Assembly (NCBI GenBank): GCA_001803225.1 | Contig: MHBF01000077.1 | Coordinates: 1 to 64,000, forward strand | Direction of reading: 5' to 3' | Length of the DNA: 64,000 nt | From: Lentisphaerae bacterium GWF2_44_16 | Lineage (GTDB): Bacteria; Verrucomicrobiota; Lentisphaeria; Victivallales; GWF2-45-14 | Part shown: piece after piece, positions 1-7,924 of the stretch | Layout of the letters: every line of letters starts with the position of its first letter | Numbering within the stretch: position 1 is the stretch's first letter | Made by a program: the position numbers and the translations under genes | The notes under the pieces: generated by a model | Database searches by the model: none | What the model was told of the DNA's origin: nothing | What the model saw: only the letters and a program-made list of their open reading frames with translations

Positions 1-1
1 T

Positions 2-76
2 GCCCTCTTGAAATCCAAATGGCCGCTTAAAACGAGTGAACCCATGAAAAAATATCTCCGCAAAAACAACCGCTAA
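2..76 (+). CDS. Possible 3' end of a gene cut by the window edge
   Basis: One frame stays open from base 2 and ends at a TAA at 74-76. The 24 residues are basic and end in KKYLRKNNR, a plausible protein C-terminus. The other two forward frames stop within the first 30 bases. Too short to assign a family, and it could be chance. If real it would belong to whatever lies left of the Fic segment. Confidence 0.25.
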   Translation, partial: ALLKSKWPLKTSEPMKKYLRKNNR

Positions 77-378
77 TTCGTTTTCCCTGCGTCCAGAGAC
101 TTTTGGCGGTGGCGTCGATATAGTGCTTCCTTTCATGAAAACATAAACATGAGTGACTTTTGTTGCATATTTTCCTGTAGTATGCCATGCTACCTTATTC
201 AATGAGAAGCGACCACATAGAAAAGAATGGAATATTAACACCCTGTTAATTTGAGGAGATTTACTTCAATCAGTTCATAAGTGATTGAAGATGAATCAAA
301 GTAGCTTAAAAATGGAAATTGGACAGCACTTGGAACTGTTCTAAAATTGATTTTGCGGTATAAATTGGCGGAGTAAAA
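77..378. other. Gene-free stretch with two dyads upstream of the Fic gene
   Basis: No convincing reading frame. It holds a perfect 7-bp inverted repeat with a 3-nt centre at 234-250 (ATTAACA CCC TGTTAAT) and a perfect 9-bp stem at 264-272/282-290 (CTTCAATCA / TGATTGAAG, 9-nt loop). Neither has a T-run behind it, so they look more like operators or structured leader elements than terminators. The end of the stretch (359-373) is one copy of the direct repeat described separately. I could not identify a clear -35/-10 pair. Confidence 0.5.
359..373 (+). repeat. Left copy of direct repeat flanking the Fic gene (att-like)
   Basis: TATAAATTGGCGGAG here matches TATCAATTGGCGGAG at 1443-1457 in 14 of 15 positions. 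The right copy overlaps the last bases of the tRNA-Ser gene (CTCCGCCA on the minus strand). Looser similarity extends to the left of both copies, starting from a shared TGGAAATT at 313-320 and 1405-1412. The GGCGGAG part also works as the ribosome-binding site of the Fic gene (GGAG, 5 nt before ATG 379), so part of the match may reflect that function. Confidence 0.5.
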
Positions 379-654
379 ATGACGGTCAATTCCGATTATG
401 CAATTTGTGAACGGCTGAAAGAGCAGGTGGACGCATTACGCCCTTTTCCCCAGAAAACCTTGGACTCGCTGAAGGAATATTATCGGGTTGGACTGACCTA
501 CTCAAGCAATGCGTTAGAGGGAAACAGTCTGACAGAGTTGGAAACGAAAATCGTCATCGAAGACAGCCTGACCGTCGATGGGAAACCGTTGTCTCATGTG
601 TACGAAGCGCTGGGCCATGCGGACGCCTATGACTTTATCTATATACTCTGGTGA
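379..654 (+). CDS. Fic protein, N-terminal part with inhibitory-helix motif (split gene)
   Basis: This 91-aa product corresponds to the N-terminal Fic_N-like helical region of Fic AMP-transferases. It contains SNALEGN (about residues 43-49), which fits the (S/T)xxxE(G/N) inhibitory motif whose glutamate blocks ATP binding in the Fic active site. The frame ends at TGA 652-654 just where the catalytic core should continue. The core starts in the -1 frame at GTG 651, giving a GTGA overlap. Either a single-base frameshift broke a normal ~320-aa class II Fic gene, or the two parts are translated as coupled separate proteins, which would mimic a class I antitoxin/toxin pair. No slippery heptamer is visible. 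A GGAG ribosome-binding site precedes the ATG. Confidence 0.7.
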   Translation: MTVNSDYAICERLKEQVDALRPFPQKTLDSLKEYYRVGLTYSSNALEGNSLTELETKIVIEDSLTVDGKPLSHVYEALGHADAYDFIYILW

Positions 655-1346
655 AACATCGAAACGTCACTCTGGATGATGTCCTGAAAATCCACAATCT
701 GTTTTATCGCCGAACCAATTTCGAGCAGGCCGGAAAAATCCGAACTGGACAGGTTTTCATCAGTGGAAACCGTTACAAACTGCCGAAACCAGCTGATCTT
801 CCGAAACAGTTGACGAACTTCATCGATTGGTTTCAAAGGTCGGAACGTCTTCTGCATCCGGTCGAATTCGCGGCGCTGGTTCACCAGAAATTTGTATTTA
901 TCCATCCGTTTGTCGACGGCAACGGGCGGGTGGCGCGTCTCCTGATGAACCTGGCCCTGTTGCGCGCCGGATACCCGATCGCCATCATTCCGCCAGTCCT
1001 CCGTCGGGAATATATCGCCGCACTCGAGACGGCCCATCGCTCGACGAAAGACTTTTGTACTTTTATCGCGCAACGGGTGATTGAGACGGAAAAGGATTTA
1101 CTTCGCCTTTTCGACGTCAAGCCGGATATTGGCGGTGTAAATACTGAGATCAGACTACTGGATTACATCAGGGCCAATCCAGGATGCAATACGCCCAAAA
1201 TCATCTCGGATCTGAATCTTGCGACTCGGACGGCTCAACGCTATCTGAAAAAGTTGACCGATGAGAAGAAAATTGAATTCCGAGGCGCACCGAAAAACGG
1301 CGGGTTCTATGAACGCCGGAATAATCCGGTCTCCCGACCAGTCTGA
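651..1346 (+). CDS. Fic domain protein, catalytic core and winged helix (split gene)
   Basis: The 231-aa product carries the complete Fic active-site loop HPFVDGNGRVAR (about residues 90-101), matching HxFx(D/E)GNGRxxR. In the family the His is the general base and the D/E binds Mg-ATP for transfer of AMP to a hydroxyl side chain on a target protein. Residues about 165-222 look like a winged helix (EIRLLDYIRANPGCNTPKI and following), as in many DNA-binding Fic regulators. The start is a GTG overlapping the upstream TGA and there is no independent ribosome-binding site, so expression would depend on coupling or frameshifting. The segment looks more GC-rich than the genes to its right, consistent with separate ancestry. 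The catalytic residues are intact, so decay, if any, is recent. Confidence 0.75.
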   Translation: MKHRNVTLDDVLKIHNLFYRRTNFEQAGKIRTGQVFISGNRYKLPKPADLPKQLTNFIDWFQRSERLLHPVEFAALVHQKFVFIHPFVDGNGRVARLLMNLALLRAGYPIAIIPPVLRREYIAALETAHRSTKDFCTFIAQRVIETEKDLLRLFDVKPDIGGVNTEIRLLDYIRANPGCNTPKIISDLNLATRTAQRYLKKLTDEKKIEFRGAPKNGGFYERRNNPVSRPV

Positions 1347-1442
1347 AGCATGAAAGACAAGTTCCTGACCGGGGGTGACTATCGGGGGAAAACTGCGTTC
1401 AAATTGGAAATTCCACTTTGATTGTTGAAAAAGTTGTTCTCA

Positions 1443-1457
1443 TATCAATTGGCGGAG
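1443..1457 (+). repeat. Right copy of direct repeat, overlapping the tRNA-Ser 3' end
   Basis: TATCAATTGGCGGAG; pairs with 359-373 (14/15). Bases 1450-1457 are the last eight nucleotides of the tRNA gene, so the repeat has the position expected for an attachment site used by tyrosine-recombinase islands. No integrase gene lies between the copies, so this is inference from position and sequence only. Confidence 0.5.
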
Positions 1458-1539
1458 AGGCAGGGATTCGAACCCTGGGTCAGATTGCTCCGACAATGGT
1501 TTTCGAGACCACCCCGTTCGACCGCTCCGGCACCTCTCC
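1450..1539 (-). tRNA. tRNA-Ser, anticodon CGA
   Basis: Read on the minus strand the 90 bases give a 7-bp acceptor stem (GGAGAGG/CCTCTCC), discriminator G and an encoded CCA. The anticodon loop is CTCGAAA closed by GTGGT/ACCAT, hence anticodon CGA reading UCG. A long variable arm typical of serine tRNAs and a normal T arm (GGGTTCGAATCCC) are present. The 3' end faces the Fic segment. Confidence 0.95.
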
Positions 1540-1686
1540 GCAAAAAACGTTTTTTAAATAGATGGCAGAAAGGAAAAGTGCTTCAAAAAATGATTTTTTA
1601 AAGCATAATCTCAAAAAAAAATTTAAAATTCTGGGAATATGGACATATTGTTATAGGAACTCATGAAATAAACAAAGGTTTTGACT

Positions 1687-3096
1687 ATGCCGTTATATTT
1701 TTTCAATACTATGAACAGAAGCCGTGAGGAATTCAGACCTCTCAAGGAAAATGAGGCAGGGATGTATACTTGCGGGCCTACTGTTTACAACTTTGCCCAT
1801 ATAGGGAATTTCCGGGCGTATATATTTGAGGACCTTTTGAGGAGAACGCTCAAATATTTCGGGTACAAGGTAATTCAGGTGATGAACCTGACGGACGTGG
1901 ATGACAAAACTATACGCGATTCACAGAAAGCGGGGATTTCCCTGAACGAATATACCGCAAAATACAAAAAGGCATTTTTTGAGGATTTGGCTTTTCTCAA
2001 TGTCGAGCCCGCCGAACATTATCCCGCTGCCACTGACCATATACCTGAAATGATAAAGCTTATTCAGATGCTCCAGGAAAAGGGCTTTGCCTATAAGGCG
2101 GAGGACGGCTCGATTTATTATTCCATCGCAAAGTTCCCGGAATATGGAAAGCTCGCTAAAATAGATATGGAAAACCAGAAATCAGGCGTAAGGGTTAAAA
2201 CCGATGAATATGCCAAGGACGCTGTAGCCGATTTCGCGCTCTGGAAGGCCTGGGATGAAAAAGACGGCGATGTCGCATGGGAAAGCCCCTGGGGCAAGGG
2301 ACGTCCCGGATGGCATATCGAATGCAGCGCCATGAGCATGAAATATCTGGGAAACACCTTTGACATTCATACGGGCGGCATTGACAATATGTTTCCGCAC
2401 CATGAGGATGAAATAGCGCAGAGCGAAGCCGCGAACGGATGCAGATACGTAAATTACTGGCTTCATTGCGCGCACCTCATAGTCAACGGCGAAAAAATGT
2501 CCAAATCGCTGGGCAATTTTTTTACTCTGAAAGATCTGAAGGAAAAAAACTTTACGGGGCCGGAAATACGTTGGATACTTTTGAGTGCGCATTACAGGAA
2601 AAAGTTGAATTTTACTTTTGAAGACTGTGAAAAGGCAAAGGCGCTTCTGAAGAAATTCGCCGATTTTTTCCTCCGTCTCAAAACTGTGGAAAAGGCCGGA
2701 AAGATATCTGACAAAATGTCTGAAATTGTAAAATCCGCGCAGAACTCTTTTAAGGACGCTATAGGCGATGACTTGAACATTTCAGAGGCTGTTGCCGCGC
2801 TTTTCGGACTTGAGCGCGAAGCCAACAAGCTTATGGATTCCGGAGAAATCACAAAAGAAGAAGCCTCATTGATACTTGAACAGTTCAAGGATTTCGACAA
2901 GGTGCTGGGGGTATTGAACGTTGATGGTCAGGAAGAAAAAATTCCAGAGGAGATAGAGGAACTTGCCGGAAGACGTCAGGCCGCGAGGAAAAGCAAAAAC
3001 TTTGCGGAAGCCGACGCCATCAGGGATGAACTGAAAAGGAAAGGCTGGGTACTTGAAGATACAGCCAAAGGCCCAAGGTTGAAAAAGATAAGTTAA
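1687..3096 (+). CDS. cysS: Cysteine--tRNA ligase
   Basis: Class I aminoacyl-tRNA synthetase that charges tRNA-Cys, cytoplasmic. The 469-aa length is normal. Visible motifs are MYTCGPTVYNFAHIGN, containing the zinc-ligand Cys29 and the HIGH-class signature as HIGN (38-41), the WHIECSAMS zinc/active-site segment, the MFPHHEDEIAQSEA segment, and KMSKS at 270-274. ATG 1687 is preferred over an in-frame TTG at 1681 because AAAGGT at 1674-1679 sits at proper spacing only for the ATG. It is a single gene between the tRNA and a convergent regulator. Confidence 0.97.
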   Translation: MPLYFFNTMNRSREEFRPLKENEAGMYTCGPTVYNFAHIGNFRAYIFEDLLRRTLKYFGYKVIQVMNLTDVDDKTIRDSQKAGISLNEYTAKYKKAFFEDLAFLNVEPAEHYPAATDHIPEMIKLIQMLQEKGFAYKAEDGSIYYSIAKFPEYGKLAKIDMENQKSGVRVKTDEYAKDAVADFALWKAWDEKDGDVAWESPWGKGRPGWHIECSAMSMKYLGNTFDIHTGGIDNMFPHHEDEIAQSEAANGCRYVNYWLHCAHLIVNGEKMSKSLGNFFTLKDLKEKNFTGPEIRWILLSAHYRKKLNFTFEDCEKAKALLKKFADFFLRLKTVEKAGKISDKMSEIVKSAQNSFKDAIGDDLNISEAVAALFGLEREANKLMDSGEITKEEASLILEQFKDFDKVLGVLNVDGQEEKIPEEIEELAGRRQAARKSKNFAEADAIRDELKRKGWVLEDTAKGPRLKKIS

Positions 3097-3128
3097 TGGC
3101 TTGTGTGGAAATGTTTTTTCACATCAGT

Positions 3129-4265
3129 CTATTTCTGTATGATGGGATCAGGAGAAGTCTTGCAGATGGAGCAAGATGCTCTTTCGATTAAGTTTGTTTC
3201 CAGCAACTGGCAGGCTGGTGTCGATATTTCCTTTAATATGATTTTATTTAATAATTCAACTGTTTTAAATCCCAAGTCAAACCTGGGGTGATCGACCGTT
3301 GTCAATGGCGGTTCAGACAGCGTTGATTCTTTAATATTATCAAACCCGATAATTGAAATATCATCCGGTATCTTCAGGCCTTGTTCTTTAATAGCTTGCA
3401 TTGCGCCCAGCGCCCTCATGTCGTTTGCAGAAAAGATAGCTGTAATATCTTTTCTTGCGGCTAATAAAGTTTTAGTTGCCATTTTTGCGCTTTCAGCAGA
3501 ACCGTCAATGCACTCTATCAGCATGTCCCGGGAAAAATCAATGCCGTTGGCATCCAGAGCGTCACGATATCCATTGAGCCTGAGTTGAAATGTCAATAAA
3601 TCAAGGGGGCCGCTGATAAAAGCTATTTTTCTATGCCCCAGGGCAATAAGCTTATTGACTGCATTTTTAACACCATTTTGGGTGTCGGGAGCGACAAAAT
3701 TAACTTTTATATTGCGGAAATGTCCCATCGCTATAACAGACGGAATACTGTTTTTTTCGAAATGGGTACATGTAAATTCGTCATCTTTAGAATATCCCAG
3801 GAATATGACCCCTTTTGCGCTGTTTTTTTTAACTTCATTGATATAGGCGTCGAAAGAAAGCTGGGAAAAACCGGGGAGTTTTTCAATAATATGCGTCTGA
3901 TATCCGAAAATTTCACATCCTCTCGCCACCCCCCTCAACATATCGAAAAAGACAAATGTGCTTAAAGGATCACGTTCTAAATCCTCCGCTTTCGGTATGA
4001 AAATAATGACAAGTTCTTTTCGTGAAAAATTATGGTCAGCAGAAAGGGCGGGAGACGCGGCAAATGTACCTTTTCCCGGTATCCGCTGGATAAGTTTGTC
4101 ATGTTCAAGTTCTTCGAAAGCCTTTCTTACAGTTCCACGACTGATTTTAAAAAGCTGACAAATTTCTTTTTCAGTAGGCAAAGGAGCATCCGACTTGTCA
4201 TGGTTTGCAAGTATTTCGCGGATTTCATCCCGGACTTTTTTATATAGTATTTCTCTTCTTTTCAT
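3129..4265 (-). CDS. GntR-type regulator with LacI-like sugar sensor domain
   Basis: One-component transcription factor. An N-terminal GntR winged helix (about residues 1-70, PTEKEICQLFKISRGTVRKAFEELE) is followed by a periplasmic-binding-protein-like domain of the LacI/AraR kind (HRKIAFISGP, AIFSANDMRALGAM, DDISIIGFDNI, LTTVDHPRFDLG). This is the arrangement of AraR, which releases DNA on binding a sugar. It is divergent from the glycan locus starting at 4370, so that locus is its likely target. ATG 4265 is chosen; an in-frame TTG at 4280 would add five residues. A near-palindrome lies inside the promoter of the divergent gene at 4293-4306. The ligand cannot be read from sequence. Confidence 0.9.
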   Translation of the reverse strand: MKRREILYKKVRDEIREILANHDKSDAPLPTEKEICQLFKISRGTVRKAFEELEHDKLIQRIPGKGTFAASPALSADHNFSRKELVIIFIPKAEDLERDPLSTFVFFDMLRGVARGCEIFGYQTHIIEKLPGFSQLSFDAYINEVKKNSAKGVIFLGYSKDDEFTCTHFEKNSIPSVIAMGHFRNIKVNFVAPDTQNGVKNAVNKLIALGHRKIAFISGPLDLLTFQLRLNGYRDALDANGIDFSRDMLIECIDGSAESAKMATKTLLAARKDITAIFSANDMRALGAMQAIKEQGLKIPDDISIIGFDNIKESTLSEPPLTTVDHPRFDLGFKTVELLNKIILKEISTPACQLLETNLIERASCSICKTSPDPIIQK

Positions 4266-4284
4266 AAATATTTTTACCAAACCC

Positions 4285-4313
4285 TTGACAAATGTTCATA
4301 TGTACACTATAAT
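4285..4313 (+). promoter_or_regulatory. Consensus sigma-70 promoter with operator-like dyad in the spacer
   Basis: TTGACA (4285-4290), 17-bp spacer, TATAAT (4308-4313): both hexamers perfect. The spacer contains TGTTCATATGTACA (4293-4306), palindromic at 12 of 14 positions and resembling AraR-type operators. A repressor bound there would cover the space between -35 and -10. It reads toward the 4370 gene; assignment to the regulator at 3129-4265 is inferred from divergence. Confidence 0.75.
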
Positions 4314-4369
4314 ATATACATTATGTTTTCTTATTTGTCAATGGGTAATTCTATTACGAAGGAGTATTT

Positions 4370-7207
4370 ATGTCAAATTTTTCTCTTAAAATTCAAATTT
4401 TTCTAATTAATATCTTCTTATCCGCCATATTAACTGCAAGCAGTTTAGTTAAAAACGGCAGTTTTGAAGAAGAGCAGGACAATAAAGAAAATATATCCGG
4501 CTGGAAGACGGCAGGGAGTACTGAAGGAGCAAAGGTATCGCGTTGCTCTGATACAGCAAAGAGCGGAAATTTCTCAGTCCTTATTGAGAATAACAAGGTA
4601 AATTTGAATAAAGTAGTCAATGTGGGCATTTCAACAAATGAATTTCCCTCTCCGCCCGCTCTTTCCAAAATCAACATTTCAGCCTGGCTGAAAGCTGAAA
4701 ATGTCAGGCAGGGGCAGGCGTCTTATCATAAATTAAGGCTAACGGTGTATGCTTTGGATGAAAACAAGAATAAAATATCACATCATGAAATTGTATGTAC
4801 AGACGGCTCTTTTGATTGGAAAATTTTTTCCGGCACAATGTGTGTTCCCAAAGGGACGGATTTACTTAAAGTAGGATGCTGGCTTACTAACAGCACCGGC
4901 AAAGTCTGGGTAGATGATGTTCAGGTTACAGTCAGCGAGCTTCCGCCATCCGCCAGTAAGATGCTGAGGGGTAATTTTGAAATTGATGAACCAGTAATAA
5001 TACCAAATCCATGGAAACGTATAAAAGGAGAGGGGAACATTGTTTTTAAGGATGTTGCCGTCAGTTTTTCGAATCTCAATAAGGACATATCTGAAAATGT
5101 AAAAGATTTTTTTAAGAGCAAAAATATAAGTTGCAGTATGGCAAATGAAAAAAAGAACGAAAGTCTGAACATATATTTCATCAAAGGCGCTACTTCTGAC
5201 ACGAACCACAACAAAATTAAAAGCATTTTTCCATCTCTTTCACTTAAGGATTTAGGAGAAGAAGGATATTTTTTAATTACTGATGAGAAGGGAGACGGAG
5301 ACAAAAACATATATTTAACGGCAAATACAGACCGCGGCTTGTTCTATGCTTTTCAGACATTGAAACAGATTATTTTATTTGACGATAAAAATAAAACTTA
5401 TCATATCCCCCAATTGCAGATAGCTGATAAACCGACCCTGTCTCTTCGCGGTATGGTCATGGGTATATGGCTCAGGCAGGGAAAAGCTCTTGAGCTCATA
5501 AAATATTGTGAAAAATACAAATTAAATTTTCTTTATATTGGAGGAACGTGCCTGGATAATAAACTTGGAGGTAATCCGAAATTTGGAACAAATTGGAGAA
5601 AACCATTCTCTGAGAATGAAATTATGCAGCTTAAAAGCATTTTGGAAGAAGCCGGTAAACGCTTTATTGATGTCCCTGTAACATTTTCACCTAGAGGGTG
5701 CCCGGCAACCTGTTATTCTTCCGATGAGGATATTGATATAATCGTCAACAAAATGAATTCTCTTTATAAACTGGGATTTCGAACTTTAGGAATCAATTTT
5801 GACGACTTGTCAAACTCAGGAAGTGAAGGTATGTCGAACCCTAAAGACATTGAGTTGTTTGGCAATGATATTGGGAAAGCGCATTCTTATTTTACAGAAG
5901 AAATTTATAAACGCCTTGCTAAGATTACAGGCAAAGCAGACTTTACATTTTATTTTCTGCCTATGGCCTACGGCCGTTTCCAGTATATGAATGACAAAGA
6001 TAAAAATTATTTGGAGAAAGTATCTGATTTAAATCAGAAAATCAAATTCATAGCTTGTGTCAATGGGAATGATTTAATTTCCGGGAAGTATAATGATTTC
6101 ATTAAAAGAAAAGCTGTTATATGGGACAATTTTTTTGCCGGATGGGAGAGAGTAGGCGCTCCTGCTTTTATTCCTCCGTTTGATGGAGATAATAGACTTA
6201 GCGATGAGAATATATCAGGCTATATGATTTTACCTCTTCCGCCCCGTTCAGAAGACGCGTCACAAGTAAGCAGGATAACTGCCGCGGATTATCTCTGGTC
6301 TCCAGAACGATATAATCCTGAAGCTTCTTTTAAGAGGGCAGTATTGCAGATGCTGGGAAACAGGGATAATATCCGTAAATTGGCTGACTATATAGACAGG
6401 GCCGAACGTATAGCTCTCTTTGATTTTCCATCCGGCAATACCCGAAAAGAAAAAGTGAATATTATTCAAGCTGAAAAAGATTTTCTGAATAACCCTGATT
6501 TAAGACAGACTCTTAAAAGCATACTTCCTGAACGTCTTTTGAAGCAGGAACTTTCAAGAATCGATAACAATCTTAAAGACTTGAACATGATTATTGAAGA
6601 CTTGCAACAAAGGGAATTTCCTGTATATGTAAAAAGAAAGACGGGGGAAATAACAATTGATGGAAAACTTGATGAACCCGATTGGAAAGAATGTACAGTC
6701 CTTGACAAATTTATAAACATAAAAACCAATGCTCAGGCAACTGTACAAACTTCAGGAAAACTGATGTATGATGACGATAATGTTTATATCGCTGTTATTT
6801 GCCATGAACCGGATGTCAAAAATATAAAAGCAAAACATACTAAGCCTGACGCTCAGGTTTATGAAGATGATTCTCTGGAACTTTTCCTGGATACCAGGCA
6901 GGATAAAAAAAATTATTTTCATATTGTAGTCAATACTATCGGAAATTTCTATGATGCCAAGACTTATCATAAAAATTGGGATGGCAATTATTCTATAAAA
7001 ACGAAGATAAATGATGATTCATGGGTTCTTGAAATGAAAATCCCGGTCAAACAATTTGATATTGATAAAATCAAGTCTGGAGATTGCTGGAATTTTAATA
7101 TATGCCGGGATAAGCATACAAAACCTGAAGAATTCAGCAGTTATTCTATGCTTATTCGGAAAGCATTTCATTATCCTGTGCGCTTCTCAACACTGGAGTT
7201 TAAATAG
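4370..7207 (+). CDS. Secreted GH84-like beta-N-acetylglucosaminidase with flanking carbohydrate-binding domains
   Basis: 945 aa with an N-terminal signal peptide. Residues about 25-190 look like a CBM4/9-type beta-sandwich (LVKNGSFEEE start). Residues about 200-345 match the GH20b/zincin-like domain that precedes GH84 and GH20 catalytic domains (TDRGLFYAFQTLKQI). The catalytic TIM barrel begins near LSLRGMVMG; the adjacent aspartates D478-D479 in INFDDL match the paired acidic residues of the GH84 substrate-assisted mechanism. Residues about 760-945 form a CBM9/DOMON-like domain (IDGKLDEPDWKE, DDSLELFLDTR). The expected substrate is an N-acetylhexosaminyl glycan outside the cytoplasm. Canonical GH84 signature segments are only partly conserved, so exact specificity is uncertain. 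A strong GAAGGAG ribosome-binding site precedes the ATG, and it is first in the locus. Confidence 0.82.
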   Translation: MSNFSLKIQIFLINIFLSAILTASSLVKNGSFEEEQDNKENISGWKTAGSTEGAKVSRCSDTAKSGNFSVLIENNKVNLNKVVNVGISTNEFPSPPALSKINISAWLKAENVRQGQASYHKLRLTVYALDENKNKISHHEIVCTDGSFDWKIFSGTMCVPKGTDLLKVGCWLTNSTGKVWVDDVQVTVSELPPSASKMLRGNFEIDEPVIIPNPWKRIKGEGNIVFKDVAVSFSNLNKDISENVKDFFKSKNISCSMANEKKNESLNIYFIKGATSDTNHNKIKSIFPSLSLKDLGEEGYFLITDEKGDGDKNIYLTANTDRGLFYAFQTLKQIILFDDKNKTYHIPQLQIADKPTLSLRGMVMGIWLRQGKALELIKYCEKYKLNFLYIGGTCLDNKLGGNPKFGTNWRKPFSENEIMQLKSILEEAGKRFIDVPVTFSPRGCPATCYSSDEDIDIIVNKMNSLYKLGFRTLGINFDDLSNSGSEGMSNPKDIELFGNDIGKAHSYFTEEIYKRLAKITGKADFTFYFLPMAYGRFQYMNDKDKNYLEKVSDLNQKIKFIACVNGNDLISGKYNDFIKRKAVIWDNFFAGWERVGAPAFIPPFDGDNRLSDENISGYMILPLPPRSEDASQVSRITAADYLWSPERYNPEASFKRAVLQMLGNRDNIRKLADYIDRAERIALFDFPSGNTRKEKVNIIQAEKDFLNNPDLRQTLKSILPERLLKQELSRIDNNLKDLNMIIEDLQQREFPVYVKRKTGEITIDGKLDEPDWKECTVLDKFINIKTNAQATVQTSGKLMYDDDNVYIAVICHEPDVKNIKAKHTKPDAQVYEDDSLELFLDTRQDKKNYFHIVVNTIGNFYDAKTYHKNWDGNYSIKTKINDDSWVLEMKIPVKQFDIDKIKSGDCWNFNICRDKHTKPEEFSSYSMLIRKAFHYPVRFSTLEFK

Positions 7208-7209
7208 TT

Positions 7210-7896
7210 ATGATCAGCAATACTGAAAAGAAAACTTTTATGAGCAGGCTATGGTATTTTACTTTAGTCGAACTTCTAATAGTTATTGCTGTAATAGCGA
7301 TTCTTGCCGGCCTTTTACTGCCGGCCCTGAGAAGCGTAAAGCTCAAAGCCGGAGAAATAGCATGCCTCGGCAATCTGAAACAATTAGGTATCGCCAACAT
7401 GAGTTATGTCTCTGATGCTTCCGAATACCTTCCATATAGCGTAACGGATTATCAATTATGGGATTATTTGCTTATGCCGTATATGGATTATCCTCAGGAT
7501 AGCGCCGCGGCCGGGGGAAAAAGCGGATACAGTATATTTCATTGCCCCTCGGGGATGCCCACTACTCAAGTAGCTTCAAAATTCAGAAGTCGCGGGTATT
7601 CTTACAATCACAATCTTACGTATTCAACAGCATCCAAGTTAAATAATATCAGTTCTACCAGTAAAAAACTAATTATTGCGGATTCTGCCGGAAGCCTTAA
7701 CGACCTTGAATATTGGACCTTTTGCAAACCCACTCATGCAGCTATGGTAGATCGTTACGGTTATCTGAAAAATCTGATATACCGTCATAATGATAAAACA
7801 AATGTCCTGTTTGCAGATGGTCATGGGAAAAATGTGTCAAGAGCGTTTTATGATACAAGTTATATTGAATGGGTTCCCGAGGATGTAGAATGGTAA
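7210..7896 (+). CDS. Pseudopilin-like protein, H-X9-DG type
   Basis: 228 aa. After a 17-residue basic leader comes FTLVELLIVIAVIAILAGL, the N-terminal methylation helix of type IV pilins and type II secretion pseudopilins, processed by prepilin peptidase in classic systems. The usual Gly before Phe is replaced by Tyr. The C-terminus has H-NDKTNVLFA-DG, the H-X9-DG motif of the family expanded in Lentisphaerota and Planctomycetes. Cys and Gly/Ser-rich sequences lie between. It starts 2 bases after the GH84-like gene, so it is surely cotranscribed. No pilus assembly ATPase or peptidase is nearby. A role in binding or displaying polysaccharide-processing functions is inference. Confidence 0.85.
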   Translation: MISNTEKKTFMSRLWYFTLVELLIVIAVIAILAGLLLPALRSVKLKAGEIACLGNLKQLGIANMSYVSDASEYLPYSVTDYQLWDYLLMPYMDYPQDSAAAGGKSGYSIFHCPSGMPTTQVASKFRSRGYSYNHNLTYSTASKLNNISSTSKKLIIADSAGSLNDLEYWTFCKPTHAAMVDRYGYLKNLIYRHNDKTNVLFADGHGKNVSRAFYDTSYIEWVPEDVEW

Positions 7897-7924
7897 CTGA
7901 GTATATGCAGGATTTAATAAAATT

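Noticed and set aside
640-660. Programmed -1 frameshift in the Fic gene
   Set aside because: No slippery X-XXY-YYZ heptamer or downstream stem is visible at the overlap; coupling or mutation is simpler.
359-1457. Calling the Fic segment a transposon or prophage
   Set aside because: There is no transposase, integrase or terminal inverted repeat; only a short direct repeat at a tRNA gene is seen.
2182-2592. Minus-strand 136-residue frame within cysS
   Set aside because: Antisense shadow of a clear cysteinyl-tRNA synthetase.
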